Assembly: GCF_000764225.1 (NCBI RefSeq)
Contig: NZ_JQED01000003.1
Coordinates: 310,001-374,000, forward strand
Origin: Colwellia psychrerythraea
Lineage (GTDB): Bacteria > Pseudomonadota > Gammaproteobacteria > Enterobacterales > Alteromonadaceae
DNA length: 64,000 bases
Direction of reading: 5' to 3'
In this document: piece by piece, positions 29,550 to 37,241 of the stretch
How positions within the stretch are numbered: position 1 is the first letter of the stretch
Layout of the letters: every line of letters begins with the position of its first letter
Translations under genes and position numbers: made by a program
The notes under the pieces: generated by a model
What the model was told of the DNA's origin: nothing
What the model saw: only the letters and a program-made list of their open reading frames with translations
Database searches by the model: none

Positions 29550-30434
29550 ATGAAAGTCGTAAGAGTGTGTGGTGGTTTTGGTAACCAATTGTTCCAATAT
29601 GCATTTTATTTAGCAGTTAAGCATAAATTTAATGAAACAACTAAGCTAGATATACATGATATGGCGAGTTATGAACTGCATAATGGTTATGAACTAGAGC
29701 GAATTTTTAATCTAAAAGAAAACTATTGTTCTAGAGAAGAAAAGCTTACCGTACAAAGCACTAAAAATCTTTTTACTAAGTTATGCAAAGAAATAAAAAA
29801 ATATACACCATTCACTCCTCGCACCTATATTAAAGAGAAAAAACATTTACACTTTTCCTATCAAGAAGTTGATTTAGGTAGTAAAGACACGACCATTTAT
29901 TACCGGGGGTCTTGGCAAAACCCACAATATTTTAATTCAATTGCCAGCGAGATCAGAGAAAAACTGACTTTTCCAAAGTTTACTGAGCCCAAAAGTTTAG
30001 CGCTGTGCCAGGAAATATCAGAGCATGAAACTGTTGCTATACACATACGCAGAGGCGATTACTTAAAACATAAAGCTTTAGGTGGTATCTGTGATTTACC
30101 TTATTATCAAAACGCGATAAAAAAAATAGAGCATTTAGTAGATAAGCCATTATTTATTATCTTTTCGGATGATATTACTTGGTGTCGAGCAAATATAAAT
30201 GTTGAAAATGTAAGGTTTGTTGATTGGAATTCAGGTGAACAATCTTTCCAAGACATGCATTTAATGAGTTTGTGTAACCATAATATTATTGCTAACAGTA
30301 GTTTTAGTTGGTGGGGAGCTTGGTTAAATGCGAACCCTAATAAAATAGTGATTAGCCCTAATAAATGGATACATTATACCGACTCTATGGGCATAGTCCC
30401 GAGTGAGTGGATAAAAGTCGAAACGTCAATTTAA
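29550..30434 (+). CDS. Glycosyltransferase family 11 (fucosyl- or colitosyltransferase)
   Basis: 294 residues with the GT11 signatures GGFGNQLFQYAFY at the N-terminus, VAIHIRRGDYL (GDP-sugar-binding arginine motif) near residue 165, and SSFSWWGAWLN near the C-terminus. GT11 enzymes mostly form alpha-1,2-fucosyl bonds, but known relatives in colitose-containing O-antigens transfer colitose. The adjoining gmd-colC-colD genes make colitose the likelier sugar here. It is divergent from gmd across 180 bp. The ribosome-binding site is weak. Confidence 0.82.
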   Translation: MKVVRVCGGFGNQLFQYAFYLAVKHKFNETTKLDIHDMASYELHNGYELERIFNLKENYCSREEKLTVQSTKNLFTKLCKEIKKYTPFTPRTYIKEKKHLHFSYQEVDLGSKDTTIYYRGSWQNPQYFNSIASEIREKLTFPKFTEPKSLALCQEISEHETVAIHIRRGDYLKHKALGGICDLPYYQNAIKKIEHLVDKPLFIIFSDDITWCRANINVENVRFVDWNSGEQSFQDMHLMSLCNHNIIANSSFSWWGAWLNANPNKIVISPNKWIHYTDSMGIVPSEWIKVETSI

Positions 30435-30505
30435 TAGGTGGTATTGAAGTCGTTTTTAATAACCTTTTGCTATAGTTTTAACTTAAGCGAAGGGCTATTC
30501 TCTAT

Positions 30506-30537
30506 CCGATATCAATAAGGACGATTATTGATATCGG
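30506..30537. repeat. Perfect 13-bp inverted repeat between convergent genes
   Basis: CCGATATCAATAA (30506-30518), 6-base loop, TTATTGATATCGG (30525-30537). It may be a terminator-like hairpin shared by the GT11 gene and ygiM, but no T run follows on either strand. Confidence 0.6.
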
Positions 30538-30622
30538 AGTGAAATTTAGCAGAGTTGAATATGGTTAGCTTAGCTTTTAGTACTCAAAGCAGTGCTATAA
30601 GAAAATTAGTATAGCTTCAACT

Positions 30623-31228
30623 CTATGACCAACTATCCATAGAGCCACGGCGACGAGTGAAGAAACGCGGTAAAATTAAGCCTAAAATCAAACCTACGCC
30701 TAACACTAGTGCGCCATTGAAAAACCATTGTTTCTTAATATTGGTATCTTGATCTTTAATTTTAGTTTGGGTTTTTTCCAACGTTATCGTTAATTTTTTA
30801 AGCTCTGCAGATAACTTTTTCTTATCATTAGTTAATAAGTTAACCTTGCTCTTTAGCTCATTTACCTCGCCATCAAGCTGGTTACTATAATCACTACTTG
30901 TGGCTATTTTTCCGTTAAGTTCTGCAACAACAAAGCGCAGTCCTGGTTGGGTGGTTACATATTTACTTTCAACCCAAGCGGTGCGATCTTTATTATCGAT
31001 GATCTCACTATAACCATCGTCTGCCGCACCGGTAATTTGAACCTTTGAACCGGCAGTGATAGTACCTAAAATCCTATACTTTTTACCTGGGCCAGTATGG
31101 ATATATATGAATAATTCATCAGAAATATACCCTGGCTTGTAATTGTTATCTGCAGCCTGTGCAGAGATAAAAAACGAGCTGGTTAAAGTGATAGCAAGAA
31201 ATGCTAGGACATTAATTACGTTATTCAT
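30623..31228 (-). CDS. ygiM: YgiM-like SH3 domain membrane protein
   Basis: 201 residues: signal peptide (ending ISAQAADN), a bacterial SH3 domain (YISDELFIYIHTGPGKKYRILGTITAGSKVQI, about 30-95), a coiled coil rich in Lys, Leu and Glu (about 110-165), a C-terminal membrane helix (NGALVLGVGLILGLILP) and a basic tail. This domain order is that of YgiM. The SH3 part sits in the periplasm and may bind peptidoglycan or a partner. As in enteric bacteria it neighbours ygiF, here divergently. The precise function is not known. Confidence 0.85.
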   Translation of the reverse strand: MNNVINVLAFLAITLTSSFFISAQAADNNYKPGYISDELFIYIHTGPGKKYRILGTITAGSKVQITGAADDGYSEIIDNKDRTAWVESKYVTTQPGLRFVVAELNGKIATSSDYSNQLDGEVNELKSKVNLLTNDKKKLSAELKKLTITLEKTQTKIKDQDTNIKKQWFFNGALVLGVGLILGLILPRFFTRRRGSMDSWS

Positions 31229-31792
31229 AGAAAAACCAATGTAGTAAATAAATCAAAGAGGACAAGATATTATGTGTTTGCTGCTTTGATGGCAAGCTAA
31301 GAATGACTTCATCACTTACAAAAATTTACTTACGCATTAACTAAGTATACCTTTTAATGAGTGATAACTAAGTTAATCAATAAGTTTCATCACTTCCTAA
31401 TAAACTAGAGTTAATCTTGGTCGCACTCTATATATATCCTTTACCAATCAAGATGCGTGTTTAATAGTGCTTGAGCAATGTCAATTCAAGGCGTTGTGAT
31501 GAAATAACGGTTATTTCCTTATAAGACTCCCAGCAACGATGAAGTGTTGTTGCTTAAGCGCTTCTTCGATGAGTTTTAAATGATTTTATACCGCGTTAAA
31601 TAATCAAACCATAGAATGACTATGTTTGAATTATTTTCTTTTCTAAAGTCATTTAATTCACCACTGGAATCCTGCAATTTGAATGCTAACGGGTATAAGT
31701 TTACAATAAATAATGGTTAACACTCTATTGGCATATTCATGCACTAACGGTACTCTAGTTAGGTGATAGATATACACTCAAATTAGGACATA
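31229..31792. other. 564-bp intergenic region without a gene
   Basis: No convincing reading frame or RNA gene. It holds GAAATAAC-G-GTTATTTC (31501-31517) and a hairpin from AGCAAC (31532-31537) and GTTGCT (31549-31554). These may be remains of a dispersed intergenic repeat, or promoters of the divergent ygiM and ygiF genes. No promoter stands out. Confidence 0.4.
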
Positions 31793-33400
31793 ATGGTTAC
31801 AGAAATAGAATTAAAGTATTCTTTACTAGAAAGTGTTGAGCAGGTAAAACCAGAGCAGGTAAAAACTATTATCAGCCAACTTCTCTCAGAACACGAGATC
31901 ACCTACGTTTTTCAAGAGAAACAGTTGAGTAATCATTATTTTGATACTGCTGATTTCACATTACGTAAAAATAAAATAGCCTTACGTACTCGTGGCACTC
32001 AATGCGATGATGAAGCTAAACAATTCGAACAAACAATAAAAACGTCAGGTACTGTGATTGCCGGTTTACATCAAAGGCCTGAGTATAATATTGATATAGT
32101 TGATGCTAAACCTATTATTTCACTATTTCCTGACAATATTTTTCAACCAAGTATGGATATTAATTTATTACAACAAAAGATTGTTGAATTATTTTCCACT
32201 CATTTTACTCGCTATACTTGGCTTGTTAGCTTCGCAGATGCTCAAGTTGAAATTGCCTTTGATTGTGGGGAGGTTGCTTGCCAAGATTACGCAAATAAAC
32301 TACGCATATATGAAGTTGAATTAGAGTTGGTTACTGGTGATGCTAACGCATTATTGATGTTAACAAAACTTCTATTTAGTAAGTTAGCCTTAAGGCCTGA
32401 GCAGTTAACAAAAGCAGCTCGTGGCTATGCTTTATATCATGAAAGTATTGCATCGACTGTTGACGTTGAAAGTCAATCTGCGAATGACATTGAGGTTGTT
32501 GAACAACTAACATTACCAATTATTGAAATACCTAAAAAAGCAACATTACAAAGTGCTTTCACTCACGGTATAGAGTTTTCCTTAAATGAGCTACAACTCT
32601 GTGTTGATCGTTATGTAGAAACACCTTCACTAAATGTGCTCAGTAAAATAAGTGAACAGCTCGTATTACTTAGACAAGGCTTTTGGTTGTTTGATGAACT
32701 ATTAACTCCAAATGAGAAAGCTATTCGCAACGAACTTAGTTATTTTATTCGAACCATTCATTGGGCTGAAAATGCAAGCTATATTCACTCACTAATCAAC
32801 AAACAAAGTTCATATCAAAAAGAAAACCAAATTAAACATGAACTGATAACTAAGCTACAATTACGTCAATGTCGATATCCAAAAGAGTCACAAGTCTTAG
32901 CGTTATTACATAGCGAACGTTTTAATCATTTACAAATTGATTTACTCTCTTTGTTACTGAAAAGGTGTACTGCTGATAGCCTTAAAGCAAACAATAACTG
33001 CTCATTAGCAGAATTTGCACGCAGCCATTTAACCAGCAGCACTAAACAGTTAAGTGATGAATTAGTTAGAGCAAAAAAAACACAAAGTGTTAACTCTATT
33101 GGGTTATATTTAACAGCACACAGTTTATTGATCAGAGCACTGTTGACTGCAAGTTGGTTTAGTTGCTTGTTTGTTGAAGCTGAAAATGAGATTGTTAATA
33201 GGTTCAATATGCCTTGGCTTGACATTAAACAGGGTATCAGTGAGTTACAGTCTTTAAATTTATTACAGCAACAATTGATGCACTTACCACAACATGAAAG
33301 TAAATTGACTCAATGGTTAACAACTAAAAGTGAAAGTCTTATCACGGCATTAGATCAATCCACAGCAAAAGCTTTAACAATGAAACCTTACTGGCCATAA
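31793..33400 (+). CDS. ygiF: CYTH-CHAD protein, inorganic triphosphatase YgiF
   Basis: 535 residues. The N-terminal CYTH domain (1-205) has the metal-binding EIELKYSL start, YFDTADFTLRKNKIALRTRG, Glu/Lys-rich strands and FDCGEV; the C-terminal part (about 255-535) is an all-helical CHAD domain. E. coli YgiF hydrolyses tripolyphosphate, and CHAD domains bind polyphosphate. AGGACATA precedes the ATG. The gene is followed after 5 bp by the L,D-transpeptidase gene, an association I cannot explain by function. glnE, its usual neighbour, lies 8 kb away with the psp-like locus between. Confidence 0.87.
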   Translation: MVTEIELKYSLLESVEQVKPEQVKTIISQLLSEHEITYVFQEKQLSNHYFDTADFTLRKNKIALRTRGTQCDDEAKQFEQTIKTSGTVIAGLHQRPEYNIDIVDAKPIISLFPDNIFQPSMDINLLQQKIVELFSTHFTRYTWLVSFADAQVEIAFDCGEVACQDYANKLRIYEVELELVTGDANALLMLTKLLFSKLALRPEQLTKAARGYALYHESIASTVDVESQSANDIEVVEQLTLPIIEIPKKATLQSAFTHGIEFSLNELQLCVDRYVETPSLNVLSKISEQLVLLRQGFWLFDELLTPNEKAIRNELSYFIRTIHWAENASYIHSLINKQSSYQKENQIKHELITKLQLRQCRYPKESQVLALLHSERFNHLQIDLLSLLLKRCTADSLKANNNCSLAEFARSHLTSSTKQLSDELVRAKKTQSVNSIGLYLTAHSLLIRALLTASWFSCLFVEAENEIVNRFNMPWLDIKQGISELQSLNLLQQQLMHLPQHESKLTQWLTTKSESLITALDQSTAKALTMKPYWP

Positions 33401-33405
33401 AGAAA

Positions 33406-34314
33406 ATGATAAAGACTAAATTATTTTTAACTTCGATCAGCCTTGTTATCTTAATGCTACTGGTTAAGCCTGTGGTCGCAACAGTATACGATATTGAGAG
33501 TAATAGTAAGCGTCTTATTGGCGAGCCTAAAGTGCATAAGGTCGTCAAGGGAGATTACTTTCAAGAGTTAGCAGAGAAATATGACGTTGGTTTTTTAGCT
33601 TTATTGGCCGCTAACCCACAACATGATCCCTTTTTACTTGAGATAGATTCAGAAGTTGTCATTCCCAATCAAATGTTATTACCCTTTATTTCGAGGAAGG
33701 GAATAGTCATTAACTTGCCGGAACTGCGATTATACTATTTTTCACCGGAAGAAAGTAAGGTGCATGTTTTTCCTGTTGGCATAGGCCGGCAGGGGCTATC
33801 GACACCACTAACTAGCACTGTTATCGGAGAAAAGAGAAAAGATCCTGATTGGCGTCCAACCAAAGAAATGCAAGAACGTCATTTTGCTGAGCATGGAAAG
33901 TACCTTCCTGATGTTGTCCCTGCGGGACCGAATAATCCTTTTGGAAAATATGCACTTCGGTTAGGTACCAGTGAATACCTAATTCATGGTTCTAATAAAC
34001 GTTTTGGCATTGGTATGCGCGCTAGTTCAGGCTGTATTAGAATGTATGATGATGATATTAAATGGCTTTATGAAAATGTTCCTGTGAATACTAAGGTAAG
34101 AGTGGTTAATCAACCAGTAAAAATGTCATTTGAAAACGGGGATAAACAACTAATAGAGATACATCAGCAGTTATCTGACCTTGAGACAACTAAAGGCAAT
34201 GCTATTTTAACTAAAGCGATGCAAAGGTTTGTTGGTACAAATCGTGAGAGCTGGCAAAAGCTACTTCCTGTCATTGAAAAACCCCACGGGTTAGTCGTTG
34301 AATTAGCGAAATAA
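33406..34314 (+). CDS. L,D-transpeptidase (ErfK/YbiS type)
   Basis: 302 residues: signal peptide (to about VVATV), a LysM-like region (HKVVKGDYFQELAEKYDVGFLALLAANPQHDPF, 44-76) and a YkuD catalytic domain from about 98. The active site is His194 (YLIHGSNKRFGIGMRAS) and Cys210 (SSGCIRM). Such enzymes attach Braun lipoprotein to peptidoglycan or form 3-3 cross-links in the periplasm. The neighbouring convergent gene encodes an Lpp-like protein, which makes lipoprotein anchoring the best guess. The start lies 5 bp past ygiF, so the two are probably one transcript. Confidence 0.92.
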   Translation: MIKTKLFLTSISLVILMLLVKPVVATVYDIESNSKRLIGEPKVHKVVKGDYFQELAEKYDVGFLALLAANPQHDPFLLEIDSEVVIPNQMLLPFISRKGIVINLPELRLYYFSPEESKVHVFPVGIGRQGLSTPLTSTVIGEKRKDPDWRPTKEMQERHFAEHGKYLPDVVPAGPNNPFGKYALRLGTSEYLIHGSNKRFGIGMRASSGCIRMYDDDIKWLYENVPVNTKVRVVNQPVKMSFENGDKQLIEIHQQLSDLETTKGNAILTKAMQRFVGTNRESWQKLLPVIEKPHGLVVELAK

Positions 34315-34353
34315 TCTCTAAGGTTAGTCCTGCTAGTAAGAAGTTATTTTAGC

Positions 34354-34398
34354 AAAAGACAATAAAAAAGCACCTCAAGGTGCTTTTATTGTCTTTTG
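34354..34398. terminator. Bidirectional terminator shared by L,D-transpeptidase and lpp
   Basis: A long stem: AAAAGACAATAAAA plus GCACCT (ending 34375) pairs with AGGTGC (34378-34383) plus TTTTATTGTCTTTT, with two unpaired A. A and T runs on both sides suit termination in both directions. Confidence 0.85.
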
Positions 34399-34420
34399 CT
34401 CATTTCACTCGTTATAGTAA

Positions 34421-34678
34421 TTATTTTTTATACGATGCAACAACATTATCAATGCGTTCATTTGCTGCTTTAGCATCTGCTGCAGCTTGCTCAGCAGCTG
34501 CTTTTGCGGCTTTAACATCAGCTGATACCGACTGGTGCTGTGCTTCTAAATCAGCAACTTGGCTTGATAAAGCATCAACTTTACTCGTTAAAGAAGTAAT
34601 ATTTGCATCAAGTGCATCAGTATTAGCGCAAGCTGTTAAAGTTAAAGCTAGAGATATTGCGGTAATTTTTTTTAACAT
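34421..34678 (-). CDS. lpp: Lpp-like murein lipoprotein
   Basis: 85 residues. A lipoprotein signal ends LTLTAC with Cys17. The mature part is a heptad-repeat coiled coil (ALDANITSLTSKVDALSSQVADLEAQ, then an Ala-rich stretch) and ends in YKK, so a C-terminal lysine is available for peptidoglycan linkage as in Braun lipoprotein. It is somewhat longer than E. coli Lpp. The Ala-rich segment (about 55-75) is unusual. AAGGATA precedes the ATG. It faces the L,D-transpeptidase gene across a shared terminator. An OprI-type non-linked lipoprotein is the alternative. Confidence 0.85.
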   Translation of the reverse strand: MLKKITAISLALTLTACANTDALDANITSLTSKVDALSSQVADLEAQHQSVSADVKAAKAAAEQAAADAKAANERIDNVVASYKK

Positions 34679-34782
34679 AATGATATCCTTTGTGAAGTTG
34701 TTAGTTATTCCTGCTCATTGCAGTATGGCACAAAAAAAAACTTTCACAAAGCTGTTATATTCCGATATCCGATTTTGAAAGG

Positions 34783-35121
34783 CTATTCTTTGTCTTCCTT
34801 ATTGCTTGAATTTATATGAGTGATTAAATCATCCATAAGTTTCTTTTTGATTTCTAATTGATCTTCAGCTTGTAACTGATATTTTTCAGCAAGAAGTTGA
34901 TAGTCACTAGGCGCTAAACTCACCGTTAATCGAGGACGCTTAGGCCTTTTGTTTATTGGTAAGCCTAAGATATCACGAATTTGATCCGAAGGGCTTAAGC
35001 CTGCTTCAAGTGCCTGTTTGCGAATAGATAACTGTATTTTTTCATCCATATCAAAAGCGACTTGCACCGCCTTTATCGCTTTAACAGAGGATTGCCATTT
35101 ATCGGGAATTTTTCTCGCCAT
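34783..35121 (-). CDS. Small basic protein with possible ribbon-helix-helix folds
   Basis: 112 residues, basic. Two similar segments, about 20-55 (AFDMDEKIQLSIRKQALEAGLSPSDQIRDILGL) and 62-100 (RLTVSLAPSDYQLLAEKYQLQ), each read as strand-helix-helix, as in ribbon-helix-helix DNA-binding proteins. The resemblance is a judgement from pattern, not a recognised family. It is the last gene of the yjfI-pspA-yjfK group, 12 bp after yjfK. It may be the regulator of the palindromes upstream of this locus, which is speculation. Confidence 0.6.
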   Translation of the reverse strand: MARKIPDKWQSSVKAIKAVQVAFDMDEKIQLSIRKQALEAGLSPSDQIRDILGLPINKRPKRPRLTVSLAPSDYQLLAEKYQLQAEDQLEIKKKLMDDLITHINSSNKEDKE

Positions 35122-35133
35122 ATTAGTTTCCGG

Positions 35134-35775
35134 TTAACTTGCTGGATACATATCAATTATATCACTACATGGCCTAAATAAAGTTAGGCACACTTCAGTA
35201 TCGCCATCTTGCCATACTTCAATATCAATACCTTTACTCTGGTCTTCATTATATAATGAATATAATTCAAATTGCTCTCCGCTGTCTTTTCCTTCATAGG
35301 CAGACAGCTTCTCACTACGATGATCTTTACGATGAAAAAAGCCAACCTTTGCAAATACGCTTTGCTGATATTGTTCGCTACTCCACAAGCCAGTGATTTG
35401 GGAGTCAGCTTTTTTTTCTAAAAAGGCATTTCCAGGCTCATCAAAAATTTCGGAAAAACTGTCCAAATCAAATAAGGTTTCGACATCGTCATGTTGAATC
35501 TTTAACGATAATTTAAGTTCAGTAATATCATCCACTTCCAATGATAAGAATATTTCTAGTGCGTTACTGCCTGTTAAGGCCCATTCAGTTTGCACTCTTT
35601 CTTCAAATTCATAGCTATTAATGGCTTTAACTTGAAACTCTTGCCCTCGTAATGACTCAGGCAAAGCAAAGCTATCGGTTAAAACAATAATATCACCAAC
35701 TAATAATTGATTAACTTTTGTTAACTTTCTTGATTCGTTAGATGATTTATTAAATATCTTTTTAAAAAAACTCAT
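35134..35775 (-). CDS. yjfK: YjfK-like (DUF2491) protein
   Basis: 213 residues from the ATG at 35775 (MSFFKKIFNK), which has AGGTAG upstream; an in-frame codon at 35826 gives an unlikely longer form. No signal peptide, acidic beta-rich protein. Size and place directly after a PspA homologue match YjfK of the yjfIJKLM locus, a family of unknown function. It probably acts with PspA at the inner face of the membrane. The name rests mainly on gene order. Confidence 0.65.
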   Translation of the reverse strand: MSFFKKIFNKSSNESRKLTKVNQLLVGDIIVLTDSFALPESLRGQEFQVKAINSYEFEERVQTEWALTGSNALEIFLSLEVDDITELKLSLKIQHDDVETLFDLDSFSEIFDEPGNAFLEKKADSQITGLWSSEQYQQSVFAKVGFFHRKDHRSEKLSAYEGKDSGEQFELYSLYNEDQSKGIDIEVWQDGDTEVCLTLFRPCSDIIDMYPAS

Positions 35776-35909
35776 AAGGCTACCTGAAGTAAGGGAATAC
35801 TGATTTACTACAATACTATAGAACAAATGAAATCAGGCTTTGATATCGTATTTCCATATAGTCAATTATTAAAAAAGCCAGTTAAAGTAGTTAACTGGCT
35901 TGAATAAGA

Positions 35910-36599
35910 TTACTTCTGTTTAGCTTTTAAACGCTCAAGTACTGAGTTGGCACTGTTATCTTGTGCGCCAATACCTGCGGCTTTTAACTGCGCTTGTAAC
36001 GATGAATCAGAGTTTTCAGACTCAAGTAATTCTCCAGCTTTCATTTTGTCATCGAACTTCTGCTGCTTAGCTTTAATACGCTCTAAAGAATCTTTTGCAC
36101 TTAATAACTTAGAGTTGCTCGATGAAAAGTTATCGGTAATAGCTGATGTTGCTTTTTGCACACTCTCAGTTGTTTTAACCATCGAAAGTTGACGTTTGTG
36201 TTCGGCTACTTGACGTTCACTCTTCTTAACTAATTCCTTTAAACGCTCAGCGTTGCCACTAAAACTATCATGGGCTTGTTGCTGATCGGCCAAGCTACTT
36301 TCTAAGGTAGAGATCTTCTCTGCTACTGCAAGTGCTAATGTTTCATCGCCTTTTTCAAGGGCTTGTGTTGCATAACCTTCATGTTCTGTCACTTCACGGG
36401 TTAACCGATCAACTTCACGTTTTGCTGACATTTGTTCAGCCATAACACCCGTTAAGTCGCGTTTAGCTTTGGTAAGATGATTTTCAGCATCACGAATTTC
36501 TTGTTCGAAGATTCGGGTTGCATTTGCATCAATGATTGCTTCACCAGCTTCAGATGCCCCACCACGAATTGCGGTCATTATTTTCTTAAATATACTCAT
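35910..36599 (-). CDS. PspA/IM30 family protein (YjfJ-like)
   Basis: 229 residues from the ATG at 36599 with GGAG seven bases upstream; a GTG at 36611 overlaps that site. An amphipathic N-terminal helix (MSIFKKIMTAIRGGASEAGE) is followed by almost continuous coiled coil (about 30-160) typical of PspA/IM30 proteins, which bind and reshape stressed inner membrane as ESCRT-III-like polymers. There is no pspF, pspB or pspC nearby; the partners are YjfI, YjfK and, upstream, DUF350 and a spermidine-synthase-like protein. This is the yjfJ-type PspA context rather than the classical psp operon. Confidence 0.9.
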   Translation of the reverse strand: MSIFKKIMTAIRGGASEAGEAIIDANATRIFEQEIRDAENHLTKAKRDLTGVMAEQMSAKREVDRLTREVTEHEGYATQALEKGDETLALAVAEKISTLESSLADQQQAHDSFSGNAERLKELVKKSERQVAEHKRQLSMVKTTESVQKATSAITDNFSSSNSKLLSAKDSLERIKAKQQKFDDKMKAGELLESENSDSSLQAQLKAAGIGAQDNSANSVLERLKAKQK

Positions 36600-36658
36600 T
36601 TTTAACTCCACTCATTCCCATTTAGGGGATAATTAAAGGTGACTTTACTAACTTAAAA

Positions 36659-37072
36659 CTAAAGTAAGTAATCACTCATATCATCAATCACTTCGATGGC
36701 ATTATTGCTTAAAACAGCTAACTCATGCTCTACATCGGAAAAACTTGAGTTGACGGATAAAGCGCCAAAGACAACATATTTGTCACCAATTTTTGAAAAT
36801 GATGACAACGGCATAGGGATATTCATTTCTAACATAGTCTCATGCATGGCATGAACACATTCGGATTTAACTTCTTCCGTTCCCCATAAGTAGCTGATGC
36901 AAATGATTTGGTCTTCGGTTACCGAAACAAAAATAGGTAACTCTTCACGATCTGAAATGCTAATTTGCAGGACGTCGACTTCGCCAGATATTGGTTGGCA
37001 ATCAAAGCTCATTCCTGTGTCTGAATTATCTGCCAAGCTGTTTAAGTGATCGGCTATAGTATGAATATTCAT
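36659..37072 (-). CDS. yjfI: YjfI-like (DUF2170) protein
   Basis: 137 residues from the ATG at 37072 (MNIHTIADHLNSLADN), which has AGGA upstream. A reading back to 37144 would run through two operator-like palindromes and is rejected. It is acidic and soluble, with FVSVTEDQIICISYLWGTEEV and MPLSSFSKIGDKYVVFGALS. The size and its position just before PspA match YjfI. Function unknown; a PspA partner or chaperone is likely by context. It is the first gene of the leftward yjfI-pspA-yjfK group. Confidence 0.75.
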   Translation of the reverse strand: MNIHTIADHLNSLADNSDTGMSFDCQPISGEVDVLQISISDREELPIFVSVTEDQIICISYLWGTEEVKSECVHAMHETMLEMNIPMPLSSFSKIGDKYVVFGALSVNSSFSDVEHELAVLSNNAIEVIDDMSDYLL

Positions 37073-37106
37073 GTATTTCCTATCCTTCCTTTCTTTAGTG
37101 AAAAAG

Positions 37107-37129
37107 CAGATGACATAATATGTCGTCTG
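37107..37129 (-). promoter_or_regulatory. Palindromic operator, downstream copy at yjfI promoter
   Basis: The core GACATA-A-TATGTC (37112-37124) lies inside a 23-bp near-palindrome with CAGA/TCTG ends. It would cover about +4 to +16 of the transcript from the promoter at 37135-37162 and lies 35 bp before the yjfI start. Confidence 0.65.
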
Positions 37130-37134
37130 AGTTA

Positions 37135-37162
37135 AATTTAACACCCTGACATATTATGTCAA
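37135..37162 (-). promoter_or_regulatory. yjfI promoter
   Basis: On the minus strand TTGACA (37162-37157), a 16-bp spacer, TAAATT (37140-37135). The -35 is perfect and overlaps the upstream operator; the predicted start near 37128 lies just before the second operator. Confidence 0.5.
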
Positions 37163-37167
37163 GGTGT
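37141..37167 (-). promoter_or_regulatory. Palindromic operator, upstream copy at yjfI promoter
   Basis: GACATA-T-TATGTC (37148-37160), extended by ACACC (37141-37145)/GGTGT (37163-37167). The rightward T run after it resembles a terminator, but no gene reads rightward here. It overlaps the -35 element. Confidence 0.65.
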
Positions 37168-37241
37168 TTTTATAAACTAATTGTTACTGTTTGTTGTTAC
37201 TTTGTAGTCATTGTGTTCGCTATTCATCTCGGTATAACGGG

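Noticed and set aside
34380..34778. Rightward Ala/Ser-rich frame over lpp
   Set aside because: It is the opposite strand of the coiled-coil lipoprotein gene and has no family resemblance or ribosome-binding site.
37072..37144. Longer N-terminus for the YjfI protein
   Set aside because: The extension has no ribosome-binding site, would be encoded across the promoter and an operator-like palindrome, and is Cys/Tyr-rich unlike the family.
37141..37170. Rightward rho-independent terminator
   Set aside because: Hairpin plus T run looks like one, but both flanking genes read leftward. The palindrome core recurs at two other promoter positions, so an operator fits better.
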